DNA of 48,376 nt from Oscillospiraceae bacterium (GCA_015065065.1 SVQX01000012.1:1-48376), one strand, 5' to 3'; shown: positions 25,903 through 33,690, numbered from the stretch's first letter. Notes: generated by a model from the sequence alone, not told the origin. Program-made: numbers and translations.

Positions 25903-26055
25903 ATGAGAAACAAAGATAATAAGCATCTTGGAATAGAAATTGACCCCGAACTTCATTATAAGCTACACTATATCTCAAAATATTATGGTCGTTCGGCGAA
26001 TGGAGAAATACTTTATTTGATAAGACAAGAAATAAAAGCCTTGGAAAAGGCTTAA
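25903..26055 (+). CDS. Arc-type ribbon-helix-helix DNA-binding protein, 50 residues
   Basis: ATG at 25903 follows GGAG by 6 bases, and the frame ends at TAA 26053-26055. The 50 residues match the Arc/MetJ fold: a short strand 'HLGIEIDPELHYKLHYISKY' and helices 'GRSANGEILYLIRQEIKALEKA', with the conserved 'G.s...ei...i...i' pattern. Such proteins bind DNA as dimers through the beta ribbon and often repress their own operon or act as antitoxins. The divergent SLOG gene and the palindromes between them suggest joint control. It has no partner downstream, so a toxin-antitoxin role is not supported. Confidence 0.8.
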   Translation: MRNKDNKHLGIEIDPELHYKLHYISKYYGRSANGEILYLIRQEIKALEKA

Positions 26056-26160
26056 GGGAAAATTGAAGTTCCCCAAATACAAAAAACATCTCTATAACCC
26101 GCATTGATTCCTTGTCTACGCGCTTCCGGTTTAATTTGAAGCTTTACGCAGAACATGGCG

Positions 26161-26201
26161 CAACTATCAACTATCAACTATCAACTATCAACTATCAACT
26201 A
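26161..26201. repeat. Tandem 7-base repeat (CAACTAT) of about six copies
   Basis: Five perfect CAACTAT copies and a partial sixth occupy 26161-26201, directly before the acpP terminator. This simple-sequence tract lies outside genes and is likely to vary in length by slippage. The rest of 26056-26160 shows no gene. Confidence 0.9.
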
Positions 26202-26202
26202 A

Positions 26203-26232
26203 TAAAAAAACCGCCTCGCGGCGGTTTTTTTA
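26203..26232. terminator. Terminator after acpP
   Basis: AAAAAAACCGCC (26204-26215) pairs with GGCGGTTTTTTT (26220-26231) around TCGC. The T tract lies on both strands. It ends the fakA-to-acpP operon on the minus strand. Confidence 0.85.
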
Positions 26233-26454
26233 TTAAATTCTGCTTTCAAGATACCCGCAAACGTCGCCCACGGTTTCAAAGCGGACGAACTCGGTAAATT
26301 TAAACCCGAAGGCGTCCTCGATCTCCATTGACAGCATCATCATAGCGAGGGAGTCAAAGCCAAGGTCGTCAACAAGCTTTGTTTCCTCCGTTACCGTTGC
26401 CATATCCACGTCGGGCAGTACCTTCCCGAGCAATTCCTTTAATTTTTCAAGCAT
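26233..26454 (-). CDS. acpP: Acyl carrier protein
   Basis: ATG at 26454 follows GGAGG by 5 bases and gives 73 residues. The 'DDLGFDSLAMMML' motif holds Ser35, the phosphopantetheine attachment site, with the usual acidic helix II ('SMEIEDAFGFKF') and 'VGDVCGYLESRI' end. It carries acyl chains as thioesters in the cytoplasm. The start lies one base after the GNAT gene stop, so the two are coupled. With FakA, PlsX and FakB in the same operon it probably serves as acyl acceptor or donor in that pathway; it may be a dedicated rather than the main fatty-acid-synthase ACP. Confidence 0.93.
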   Translation of the reverse strand: MLEKLKELLGKVLPDVDMATVTEETKLVDDLGFDSLAMMMLSMEIEDAFGFKFTEFVRFETVGDVCGYLESRI

Positions 26455-26455
26455 A

Positions 26456-27583
26456 TTAGCCTCCATTTTTTTTGATATATGATCTTCTGCGCTTGTGCTG
26501 ACGGGCGGAAAAATGCTTCCACTGCGCCTGCACGGCAGTGTTGGTTTCAAGATTAAGATTGGTCTCGCACCGTTTTACCTTTCCCTTCTCCAGCACGTCC
26601 AAAAGGTCGTTTACGATAACGGCATTAACACCCGAATTCTGATATTCGGGGCGCACTGCCACAAGTCCGAGGTCTATCGTCTCAGGCTTTGCCACAAGGC
26701 GCAAAAGCTTCAAAAGCGTCACGGGAGTCAACCGCCCGCCGCTACCCTTGAGCGCACCTCCGATGCCGGGGAAGCAAAGTCCAAAGGCTACCACACGGTC
26801 ATTCTCGTCGCAGATAAACACGAGATATTCCTTGTTGATAAGCAGCATGAACTGTCCTATCAGCTCGTCCTGCGCCGCCTTTGATATCTTTACAGTGCCG
26901 TAAAGATGGCTGTAACACTCGTCAAGACAGTCGAAAAATCCGTCGCGGTACTTTTCTATGTATTCCTTTTTTGAAAATTTGCTCGGATCAACGACGTGCA
27001 GGCGGTTAAGCTCCAGCGTGCGCTTTGCCACGCGGGTGAGCATCTCGTTGCGGCGCTCTGGCATTTTAAGCTCGTATTCCAGCCAATCCACGTCCTTTGA
27101 GTATCCCGCCCCCTCAACGAGCGCTCCGTAATACTCAAAATTATACTGCTCCTCAAAGGTAGAATCCTCCTCAAAGCCCTCAACAAGCAAGCCCTCGCGG
27201 TCAAGATCGTTGTAGCCGAGAGGCCCGCACACCTCCGTCATTCCGTGCGAGCCCGCCCATTCTTCAACGGCGGAGAAAAGCGCGCACGCCACCTCTGCAT
27301 CGTCAATGCTGTCAAAGCGGGTAAATCTCGCCTGAGTGACGCCGTGACTGTCGTTGTACTGCTTTTGTATGATTCCCTGTATCCTGCCCACGACCTTGCT
27401 GTCGCGCAGCGCGAGATAAAATACCGACTCTGCAATATCACGGCTTCCGCCCGTGGAAACAAGCTTCCTTTCGTCGCTGTAAAGCGGCGGCACGAAATAG
27501 GGGCATTTTTTATACATACGAAGAGGCAGACGGATAAATTCCTTGACGTCACGGGAGGTTTTCACCTCTCTTATCTCCACCAT
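26456..27583 (-). CDS. Large GNAT-like acyltransferase
   Basis: The start is set at ATG 27583, with GGAGG 6 bases upstream and right after the DegV stop (375 residues). The N-terminal part 'EFIRLPLRMYKKCPYFVPPL' and the 'EVCGPLGYNDLDREGLLVEGF' segment are hallmarks of a conserved two-GNAT-like family of about 370-390 residues. The C-terminal half has 'LGLVAVRPEYQNSGVNAVIV', a GNAT motif-A-like pattern with a weak Q/RxxGx[GA]. Substrate unknown. Its place between a FakB-like protein and an ACP suggests use of an acyl-ACP or acyl-CoA donor; this is inference from context. Confidence 0.75.
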   Translation of the reverse strand: MVEIREVKTSRDVKEFIRLPLRMYKKCPYFVPPLYSDERKLVSTGGSRDIAESVFYLALRDSKVVGRIQGIIQKQYNDSHGVTQARFTRFDSIDDAEVACALFSAVEEWAGSHGMTEVCGPLGYNDLDREGLLVEGFEEDSTFEEQYNFEYYGALVEGAGYSKDVDWLEYELKMPERRNEMLTRVAKRTLELNRLHVVDPSKFSKKEYIEKYRDGFFDCLDECYSHLYGTVKISKAAQDELIGQFMLLINKEYLVFICDENDRVVAFGLCFPGIGGALKGSGGRLTPVTLLKLLRLVAKPETIDLGLVAVRPEYQNSGVNAVIVNDLLDVLEKGKVKRCETNLNLETNTAVQAQWKHFSARQHKRRRSYIKKNGG

Positions 27584-27584
27584 A

Positions 27585-28487
27585 TCATGCCTCCACGTCC
27601 TCGTCCTCGCGGCGCAGGAACGCAAGTCCGTAGCCTGCAAGCCACGGTCCGTTGTGCGCACCGCTGACGGGTGACATAATTACCGCCTCGTGGTTAGTCT
27701 GTATTCCGAACTTGCCCTCTATCTGCTTCAACGTTTCAATAAGAGAGGGACCCGTGTAAATATGCCAGAGCAAATAGTCCTTAGGCTCTCTGTCGCCGAT
27801 TATGTCGCGAAGGATCTCGCAGGTGCGGGCGAGCGCCTTTTTCGGTGTGCGCACGCTCTCAAGCGCAACTATCTCGCCGTCCTTTGAAAAATGTACCACC
27901 GGGCAGATATTGAGCATCTGACCCATAAACGCCTTGCCGCCCTTGAGTCTGCCGTTGTAAATGAGATAGTCCAGCTTTCCGTCAACGCCCATAAATACCT
28001 GACGGCGCATCATCCATCCGATCTCCTTGAGAATATCCTCGCTCGACATTCCCTTCTGTGCAAATTCTGCCGCCTTGATGGCAAGGAAGCCCTCGCCAAA
28101 GCAGGTGATCTTGGTGTCGATAACGTGTATCTTCAGCCTGTCTTTGTAATCCTTTGCGATAAGGCTGATCTTATTGTACGTTCCGCCGCAGCCCGACGAA
28201 ATAGCAAACACCATAGCCTCGTCATATCCGTCGGCTATCGCGCCTTCAAAGGCGGCTTGGATATCCTCGGTGTCGGGCATAGCCGTATAGGGCAGATTGT
28301 CCTTCGGGTTTTCTATGGTTTCAAGTCGTTTATAAAACTCCACGGGATCAAGGTCAAGTCCCTCCTTGTACTCCTTGCCCTCAAAGAAAACGTGAATGCG
28401 GATGATTTCAATTCCGAGATTTCTGTACCGCTCGGGGGCGTATTCAATACAGCCCGTAGAGGTACACATGATTTTGATCTTTGACAT
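27585..28487 (-). CDS. DegV family fatty-acid-binding protein (FakB-like)
   Basis: This 300-residue protein has the DegV fold elements: 'IMCTSTGCIEYAPERYRNLGIEIIRIHVFF' (the usual STSDL-like loop), 'PYTAMPDTEDIQAAFEGAIADGYDEAMVFAISSGCGGTYNKI' (the 'S..lSGTYQ' loop as SSGCGGTYN) and 'YLIYNGRLKGGKAFMGQMLNICPVV'. In FakAB systems this protein binds a fatty acid and presents its carboxylate to FakA for phosphorylation. The active-site SSGCGGTYN variant with an inserted Gly/Cys is somewhat unlike the usual SSxLSGTY, so ligand preference may differ. plsX lies 12 bases upstream. Confidence 0.88.
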   Translation of the reverse strand: MSKIKIMCTSTGCIEYAPERYRNLGIEIIRIHVFFEGKEYKEGLDLDPVEFYKRLETIENPKDNLPYTAMPDTEDIQAAFEGAIADGYDEAMVFAISSGCGGTYNKISLIAKDYKDRLKIHVIDTKITCFGEGFLAIKAAEFAQKGMSSEDILKEIGWMMRRQVFMGVDGKLDYLIYNGRLKGGKAFMGQMLNICPVVHFSKDGEIVALESVRTPKKALARTCEILRDIIGDREPKDYLLWHIYTGPSLIETLKQIEGKFGIQTNHEAVIMSPVSGAHNGPWLAGYGLAFLRREDEDVEA

Positions 28488-28499
28488 ATTCCCTCTCCT

Positions 28500-29480
28500 T
28501 TAAACCTTATTTCTGTCGGCGTCAAACACCGCTCTGTTATGAGCCATATTAAGCAGCATTTCGGCGGTATTCACAACCGCGCTCTCGCCTGCGTTACCAC
28601 GAGTTTTTATGACGGGCTTTTCAACTCCGAGAATAAATCCGCCTCCCAGCGAGCCGATATCGTAAATGCTCATCAGATGCGCACCGAGAGCCATAATATC
28701 CTTGTTACCCGTGCGGTGAGCGTATTTCATTACGTCCGTAATTATCCGCGTCGCCGTTCCCTCGGTGACCTTAAGCACCTGATTGCCCGCAAAGCCGTCG
28801 CACACAAGCACATCGCACACACCGGACAGCGCGGTATTGCCCTCTACGTTTCCAATGAAATTCAAGGACTCATCCGCCGCCAGAACGGGATACGTTTCCT
28901 TCACCAGCTTGTTGCCCTTGGTAGGCTCGGCGCCATTGGACAGCAGTCCGATCTTGGGACTTTCTATTCCATAGGTGTCGCGCATAAATCCTGCGCCAAG
29001 ACGGGCAAAATGATGAAGCATCTGCGGCGTGCAGTCGATAGTCGCGCCCGTGTCCACAAGGCAGGTAAATCCGCCGCTCTGCGCGGGAAGCACCGCCGCC
29101 ATTGCGGGACGAACCCTCTCCTTGCCCGAAAGATATCTCATAGCTCCCGTGAGCAGAATCCCCGTATTTCCCGACGAAATAATTCCGAAAAGGTCCTCCC
29201 GTTCGCCAAGAGTGCGAAGTCCCTTAAGCATAGACGATTCGGTCTTGTTAAACAGCGCGTCGGCTGCATTATCGAAGTTGGTGATCTCAAGCGGCGCGTC
29301 GATTATCTCCACGCGGTCCTTGGGCATATTAAGCGCCTTGCACTCTGCCGCAATATATTCGCCGTCGCCAACCAGAGCAACCGAAAGCTCGTCAAATTTT
29401 TCAAGCGCCAGAGCCGCGCCCTTAATCATAGTCGCCGCACCCTTGTCGCCGCCTTTTGTATCAATAACTATTTTAATCAT
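28500..29480 (-). CDS. plsX: Phosphate acyltransferase
   Basis: This 326-residue protein has PlsX motifs: 'IVIDTKGGDKGAATMIKGA' (usually 'DAMGGDxgP', here with DTKGGD), 'GNTGILLTGAM', 'RPAMAAVLP', 'GLLSNGAEPTKGNKLVKETY', 'FIGNVEGN' and 'VCDGFAGNQVLKVTEG'. It interconverts acyl-ACP and acyl-phosphate at the membrane surface, feeding PlsY for phospholipid synthesis. It sits between fakA (10 bases upstream) and degV, so acyl-phosphate from the fatty acid kinase can be passed to ACP or to PlsY. No plsY is in the window. Confidence 0.94.
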   Translation of the reverse strand: MIKIVIDTKGGDKGAATMIKGAALALEKFDELSVALVGDGEYIAAECKALNMPKDRVEIIDAPLEITNFDNAADALFNKTESSMLKGLRTLGEREDLFGIISSGNTGILLTGAMRYLSGKERVRPAMAAVLPAQSGGFTCLVDTGATIDCTPQMLHHFARLGAGFMRDTYGIESPKIGLLSNGAEPTKGNKLVKETYPVLAADESLNFIGNVEGNTALSGVCDVLVCDGFAGNQVLKVTEGTATRIITDVMKYAHRTGNKDIMALGAHLMSIYDIGSLGGGFILGVEKPVIKTRGNAGESAVVNTAEMLLNMAHNRAVFDADRNKV

Positions 29481-29490
29481 AGCTCCCCCT

Positions 29491-31137
29491 TTACTCTACT
29501 GCTACGTAATAATCGTACACGTCCTGACCGCCAATATGGACCACCACCTCGCAGTCCCCGTAAAGCTCCGAGAGCCTTTCGGTAAGCTCTGCCCTTTTGT
29601 CGTCCGACACGCTCTTGCCGACGATAAGAGTGATTATCTCGCAAAGCTCGGTGTCCGTTTTTTCAAGCATTGCAAGCACCGCGTCCTCGGGATTATCCGC
29701 CACCGCCGCGATCTCGCCGCCACTGATAGCCATATAGTCGCCGACCTTGACCTGCACCCCGTCAATGACGGCGTCCCGCACCGCCTGCGTGATCTCACCG
29801 TCAACGGTATCAACCGCCGCGCGGGTAGCACTTGCCACAAGCGCGTCCATGTCCTTGATACCCGGGGTAATGACTGACAGCGCACCGTAGCCCTGCATGA
29901 TGCTCTTGCTTGGAATAACGTGTACCCTCGCCCCCTCGTAAAGCTCTGCTGCCTGCTTAGCGGCAAGGATGATATTTTTGTTATTCGGAAGTACGATAAT
30001 ATTCTCCGCGCCGCACTCGTCAAACGCGCGCACAAACTCCTCAATGGACGGGTTTGACGTCTGCCCGCCCGAGACGATAAGATCCGCTCCCATATCCTTA
30101 AACAGTGCCGCCATACCGTCACCGCTCGCGACACAAACAACAGCGTAAGTCTTGTCAGCCTTTGGCTTTTGCGCGATATCTGCCGACTTTTCCTCCGAGT
30201 GACCGAGGGACATATTTTCTATCTTGACCGTCAAAAACTCGCCAAACTCCTGCATCCGCGCAAGAATCGCTCCGGGGGTGAAGGTGTGGACGTGGACCTT
30301 GACGATATCGTCCTGCTTGTACGCCACAACGCTCTCGCCCGCAAGCTCGTCAAGCACCGACAGCACGCGGGAAATATCAAAATTGTCAGGGTCAACCTTC
30401 GCCGTAGTCAAGCGAAGCAAAAACTCGGTGCAGTAGCCGAATTCAAGCACGCTGTCACGGGTGAATTTGTCAATATCAACGTCGCTCTTTTCGCTCTCCT
30501 CCGTCAATGAGAAGGATATCTCCGCGCCGCCGAGCGCCTCGTACATACCCTCGGCTATACAAAGATAGCCCGCCGCGCCCGAGTCCACAACACCCGCCTC
30601 TGCGAGAACGGGTAATATCTTGGGAGTCGCCGCAAGGGAGCGCTTCGCCTCCTCAACGTGCAAACGGTAAAAGTCCTCAACCGACGAGTCGGCATCAATA
30701 TGCGCCGCCGCATATTCCGTGCTTTCGCGAAAAACGGTAAGTATCGTTCCCTCGGTGGGATTCTGTACCGCCGCGTAAGAGCGCGAGATGCCGTGCTTGT
30801 AAGCCTCGGCAAGCTGGGATGCGGTAACGCTCTCAAGCCCCGCGAGTCCTTCGTTGATGCCCGCAAATATCTGGGACAGGATAACGCCCGAATTTCCGCG
30901 TGCCGACAGTAAAATTCCCTTGGAAAAGTCGCACGACGCCGCACCGACGTCCACCATTTCACCGCTCACGCGGGAAAGTCCGCCCTCCACGGTTTTGAGC
31001 ATATTTGTGCCCGTGTCGCCATCCGCTACAGGAAAAACGTTGAGCGCGTTCAGCTCGTCACGCCTCTCGGCAAGCCGCGCCGCGCCACCCAGCAGCATCC
31101 GCGCGTAGCATTTTCCGTCAATAGTCTGTGTATTCAT
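29491..31137 (-). CDS. fakA: Fatty acid kinase FakA (DAK2 domain)
   Basis: The start is set at ATG 31137 (548 residues, normal for the family), with GGCGGAG just upstream; the frame is open further but without homologous content. The N-terminal DhaL/DAK2 kinase domain shows 'NVFPVADGDTGTNM' with Asp39, Asp41 and Asn45 for ATP-Mg, plus 'LLSARGNSGVILSQIF' and 'DSGAAGYLCIAEGMYEAL'. The middle and C-terminal parts are DegV-like ('VHVHTFTPGAILA', 'SVSDDKRAELTERLSELY'). It phosphorylates FakB-bound fatty acids to acyl-phosphates. It is the first gene of fakA-plsX-degV-GNAT-acpP. Confidence 0.93.
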   Translation of the reverse strand: MNTQTIDGKCYARMLLGGAARLAERRDELNALNVFPVADGDTGTNMLKTVEGGLSRVSGEMVDVGAASCDFSKGILLSARGNSGVILSQIFAGINEGLAGLESVTASQLAEAYKHGISRSYAAVQNPTEGTILTVFRESTEYAAAHIDADSSVEDFYRLHVEEAKRSLAATPKILPVLAEAGVVDSGAAGYLCIAEGMYEALGGAEISFSLTEESEKSDVDIDKFTRDSVLEFGYCTEFLLRLTTAKVDPDNFDISRVLSVLDELAGESVVAYKQDDIVKVHVHTFTPGAILARMQEFGEFLTVKIENMSLGHSEEKSADIAQKPKADKTYAVVCVASGDGMAALFKDMGADLIVSGGQTSNPSIEEFVRAFDECGAENIIVLPNNKNIILAAKQAAELYEGARVHVIPSKSIMQGYGALSVITPGIKDMDALVASATRAAVDTVDGEITQAVRDAVIDGVQVKVGDYMAISGGEIAAVADNPEDAVLAMLEKTDTELCEIITLIVGKSVSDDKRAELTERLSELYGDCEVVVHIGGQDVYDYYVAVE

Positions 31138-31224
31138 AGTCTCCGCCTTTCGGGCAAAAGGAACACCGTTCCTCTGCCGCATGAAAATGATATCTGAAAT
31201 AACGCCTATGATATTTACGACAAA

Positions 31225-31253
31225 ATTATACAAGAGAAATCTAAACTGAAAAG
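31225..31253 (-). promoter_or_regulatory. Possible promoter of the fakA operon
   Basis: Minus-strand TATAAT (31230-31225) with a poor TTTTCA -35 (31252-31247, 16-base spacer). The -10 is good and the position, 88 bases from the fakA ATG, is right, but the -35 is weak. Confidence 0.4.
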
Positions 31254-31281
31254 AAACAAAAGAAAATTTATCCATTTGCAC

Positions 31282-31310
31282 TTGACAAACGGAGACTTGT
31301 GTGGTATGAT
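31282..31310 (+). promoter_or_regulatory. Strong promoter at the left edge of the mobile region
   Basis: TTGACA (31282-31287), 17 bases, TATGAT (31305-31310). The expected start, near 31316, coincides with the 5' strand of the long stem described at 31315-31482. Confidence 0.8.
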
Positions 31311-31314
31311 GAAC

Positions 31315-31482
31315 TTGCCAAGCTAACCGAATAAACGTGAAAGACGGGTGTACTATCTTTATTTTTAGGGATAGGTATACTCTTTTGGCGTATACTGACA
31401 TCATATTGAATTTGATAAAATGCAAATTCCATTTATGATGTTAGTGTGGTTACACCCTTTTCACGTAAAGTTAGTTTGGCGA
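31315..31482 (+). ncRNA. Candidate structured RNA with a four-way junction
   Basis: Hand folding gives a closing helix of 13 bp (31315-31327 with 31470-31482, GCCAAGCTAAC/GTTAGTTTGGC core with one G-U). A loop follows, then 8 bp (ACGTGAAA 31335-31342 / TTTCACGT 31459-31466) and 7 bp (GGGTGTA 31346-31352 / TACACCC 31451-31457). Three hairpins then follow with no linker: CTATC/GATAG (31353-31374), GTATAC/GTATAC (31375-31395) and TGACATCATA/TATGATGTTA (31396-31443, with inner AATTTG/CAAATT). A promoter ends just before it. No reading frame is needed to explain it. Family not recognised; it may be free-standing or a leader of the TnpV gene 126 bases downstream, since no terminator separates them. 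Confidence 0.7.
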
Positions 31483-31607
31483 CTATCGGAGTTTGCGTTT
31501 TTGTGCGGCTGCTTCTCTTGATGTCCCATAACGAAGGTTTCTAAAAATAGTGGTAAAGACAATCGATACAGTATATCGCAAATATTTATTTGAATGGAGA
31601 TACTGTA

Positions 31608-31979
31608 ATGAAAACATTGTATGAAAACCTTGGTGGGACTTATCACGAAGAAAACGGACACCTTATTCCTAATGTAACCCTTCCCGAACAGACCGACTAT
31701 CAGATCGGCAAGTACGGACAGATGCACCTTGATTACATCAAGCAACACCGTCGCGGAAGGTACACCACCCTGCTGACCGAAGGCAAGTTGAACGCTCGGT
31801 TGCATGAGACAGACCTTGAAGCAAACGAAATGCTTGAAACCATCATTCCCCGCCTCGCTGCCGAAAGAGGTATCGACGAGAATTTGAAAGCTCGCGATAT
31901 GCTTCGTTGGGTTGCCGAGATGAACAACATCAAGGCAAGCGCGGAAGAAATCGTTTTGCGGGAGGTGGTGTTGGTATGA
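31608..31979 (+). CDS. tnpV: TnpV-like transposon-encoded protein
   Basis: The start is set at ATG 31608 with GGAGA 7 bases upstream (123 residues). The sequence follows the TnpV family closely: 'KTLYENLGGTYHEENGHLIP', 'IGKYGQMHLDYIKQHRRGRYTTLLTEGKLNARLHE', 'MLRWVAEMNNIKASAEEIVL'. TnpV was named from Tn4451-type clostridial elements; its role is not established. It is found almost only in mobile elements, so it marks the element. ATGA overlap with the next gene indicates an operon. Confidence 0.9.
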   Translation: MKTLYENLGGTYHEENGHLIPNVTLPEQTDYQIGKYGQMHLDYIKQHRRGRYTTLLTEGKLNARLHETDLEANEMLETIIPRLAAERGIDENLKARDMLRWVAEMNNIKASAEEIVLREVVLV

Positions 31980-32257
31980 AGTCGATCATCAACGAACTTT
32001 GGCACGGAAACATCTGCCCACAAACAGATAGCCGTAATAATTCTCCCGAAATGAAGCAGTTGATGGAGTATATGGCTCGGCATCACGATGACCTGCTCAA
32101 AACAATGACCAACGAACAAAAAGAAATCTTTGAGAAGTTCGACGATTGTTGGAGCGAATACGCGAGCTATGCCGAGGAAGCCATCTTTACATACGCTTTC
32201 AAATTAGGCGCACAACTGATGCTTGAAACGCAGTTGCAACTCAACAAAGAGGGGTAA
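31976..32257 (+). CDS. DUF6809 family protein
   Basis: ATG at 31976 overlaps the tnpV stop (ATGA) and gives 93 residues. It starts 'MKSIINELWHGNICPQTD' and ends with an all-helical 'FEKFDDCWSEYASYAEEAIFTYAFKLGAQLMLE', the pattern of the DUF6809 family seen beside TnpV and HTH genes in clostridial mobile elements. No catalytic motif is visible. It probably forms a small helical bundle; function unknown. The XRE gene begins 5 bases after its stop. Confidence 0.8.
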   Translation: MKSIINELWHGNICPQTDSRNNSPEMKQLMEYMARHHDDLLKTMTNEQKEIFEKFDDCWSEYASYAEEAIFTYAFKLGAQLMLETQLQLNKEG

Positions 32258-32262
32258 CTGCA

Positions 32263-32616
32263 ATGCAAAAATCAACTTTTCTTATATCAGTTGGGCGGCG
32301 CATCGCACAAGCTCGCGCGGACAAGGAATATAGCCAAGCAATGCTTGCCGAAAAAGCCAATATTTCAGTCAGTCATTTAAGCAATATCGAGCGAGGACGC
32401 AAAAGTCTAAGCGCAGAAGTCTTACTTAAAATTGCCGAAGCTTTGCAAGTATCAGCAGATGGCATATTGTTCACCGATATTCCGCAAGTACATAAAGAAA
32501 TTGAACGGCAAATATATGTCAACCTCAATAATTGCACTGTAAGAGAGAAAGAATTTATACTTAAACTCATCAAGGATATAGGTACATTTATTACCGAGAT
32601 CAAGATGGAAATTTAA
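32263..32616 (+). CDS. XRE-family transcriptional regulator
   Basis: This 117-residue protein has a Cro/C1 helix-turn-helix at residues 10-65 ('GRRIAQARADKEYSQAMLAE', 'NISVSHLSNIERGRKSLS', 'LLKIAEALQVSADGILF') and a C-terminal helix pair ('TVREKEFILKLIKDIGTFITEI') likely for dimerization. GAGGGGTAA lies before the ATG. It is the last gene of the tnpV-DUF6809-XRE operon and probably represses this promoter or the integrase. A strong terminator follows. Confidence 0.9.
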   Translation: MQKSTFLISVGRRIAQARADKEYSQAMLAEKANISVSHLSNIERGRKSLSAEVLLKIAEALQVSADGILFTDIPQVHKEIERQIYVNLNNCTVREKEFILKLIKDIGTFITEIKMEI

Positions 32617-32625
32617 TAACTCAAA

Positions 32626-32667
32626 GGAGATACGAGTCAGTTTTTGATTCGTATCTCTGTTTTTTTA
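32626..32667 (+). terminator. Terminator of the tnpV-XRE operon
   Basis: GAGATACGA (32628-32636) pairs with TCGTATCTC (32649-32657) and is followed by TGTTTTTTT. Confidence 0.9.
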
Positions 32668-32805
32668 TAATTCACATAGTCCATAGACTATATTATAGTC
32701 TGCGGATTGTTTTCATTTTAGCTGATATTTGATACAATAATAGGAACCATAAATATATTCATCTGTTCGTGATAAAATATTAGATAGTAAGGAGGATGAT
32801 AGACT

Positions 32806-33645
32806 ATGAGAAAAATTACAACTGAAATAATAAGATCATTCAATGACTATCTAATTAACGAGGAAAAGGCGGCGGCAACCGTCAATAAGTATCTGCACGA
32901 TGTGGGTGAGTTCCAATTATGGCTTGGTGAGCAGGAGCTGAGCAAAGCTACTGTTCTTGCCTATAAATCCTATCTTTGCGAGAAATACGCCCCTGCGAGT
33001 GTCAATGCCGCACTCTCATCGCTCAATAGCTTTTTCAATTTTATGGAGCGGTACGATTTGAGAGTGAAGAATCTCAAAATCCAAAAGCAGATTTTCGCGT
33101 CCACGGACAAAGAACTAACCAAAGCAGAGTATGACCGCCTTTTACAAGCGGCAAAGCAGAAGAAAAACGAGCGTTTGTATCTCTTGATGCAGACCATATG
33201 CTCCACAGGTATTCGTGTGTCCGAGGTTCGCTACGTTACTGTTGAAGCAATATCGCGCGGCATTGCCGAAATCAACTGCAAAGGCAAGTGCAGACAAGTA
33301 TTCTTGCCCAAGCAGCTTTGTCAGATCTTAAAGCAATATATTAAAGAGCAAAAAATAAAAAGCGGAGCCGTGTTCGTAACGAAGAACGGCAATCCGCTTG
33401 ATAGATCGAATATTTGGAGTGATATGAAAAAGCTATGTAAGGCGACGAATGTGTCGGAGAAGAAGGTCTTTCCCCACAACCTCCGTCATCTTTTCGCGCG
33501 CACTTATTATAGCTTACAAAAGGACATCGTGCGTCTTGCCGACATTCTCGGACACAGTAGTGTGAACACGACGAGAATATATACAATGGAAACGGGCGAG
33601 ATACACCGCAGACAGATACAAAAATTAGGACTTTTGCGGTGTTAA
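32806..33645 (+). CDS. Tyrosine recombinase (integrase)
   Basis: This 279-residue protein has an N-terminal SAM-like core-binding domain (about 5-90) and a catalytic domain with the full set: Arg137 (STGIRVSEV), Lys161 region (CKGKCR), His224 and Arg227 (PHNLRHLFAR), His250 (ILGHSSVNTT) and nucleophile Tyr259 (RIYTME). AAGGAGG lies upstream of the ATG. It should integrate and excise the element by site-specific recombination. It is short and lacks the arm-binding domain of lambda or Tn916 integrases, so it is XerC/D-like and may need only a simple core site. A palindrome resembling such a site begins 20 bases after its stop. Confidence 0.93.
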   Translation: MRKITTEIIRSFNDYLINEEKAAATVNKYLHDVGEFQLWLGEQELSKATVLAYKSYLCEKYAPASVNAALSSLNSFFNFMERYDLRVKNLKIQKQIFASTDKELTKAEYDRLLQAAKQKKNERLYLLMQTICSTGIRVSEVRYVTVEAISRGIAEINCKGKCRQVFLPKQLCQILKQYIKEQKIKSGAVFVTKNGNPLDRSNIWSDMKKLCKATNVSEKKVFPHNLRHLFARTYYSLQKDIVRLADILGHSSVNTTRIYTMETGEIHRRQIQKLGLLRC

Positions 33646-33664
33646 ACACCACCAAAAAAGAAAA

Positions 33665-33690
33665 CACCACATAATTTGCATTATGCGGTG
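33665..33690. repeat. 26-base palindrome downstream of the integrase
   Basis: CACC-A-CATAAT, TTGC, ATTATG-C-GGTG: near-perfect dyad with the core CATAATTTGCATTATG. On the minus strand it is followed by GTTTTCTTTTTT, so it would also act as a terminator for the minus-strand promoter at 33713-33741. The same core recurs in inverted orientation at 33887-33910. Confidence 0.85.

Noticed and set aside
25903..26055. Antitoxin of a toxin-antitoxin pair
   Set aside because: The ribbon-helix-helix protein has no co-directional partner; only a divergent SLOG gene lies next to it.
26161..26201. CRISPR-like repeats
   Set aside because: The units are contiguous 7-mers without spacers. No CRISPR array or cas gene was seen anywhere in the window.
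28539..29585. 348-codon frame on + opposite plsX
   Set aside because: Antisense shadow of plsX, which is complete and recognisable; no ribosome site.
31315..31482. 6S RNA
   Set aside because: The long closing stem fits, but 6S RNA has a single central bubble, whereas this folds into a four-way junction with three hairpins. It was kept as an unassigned structured RNA.
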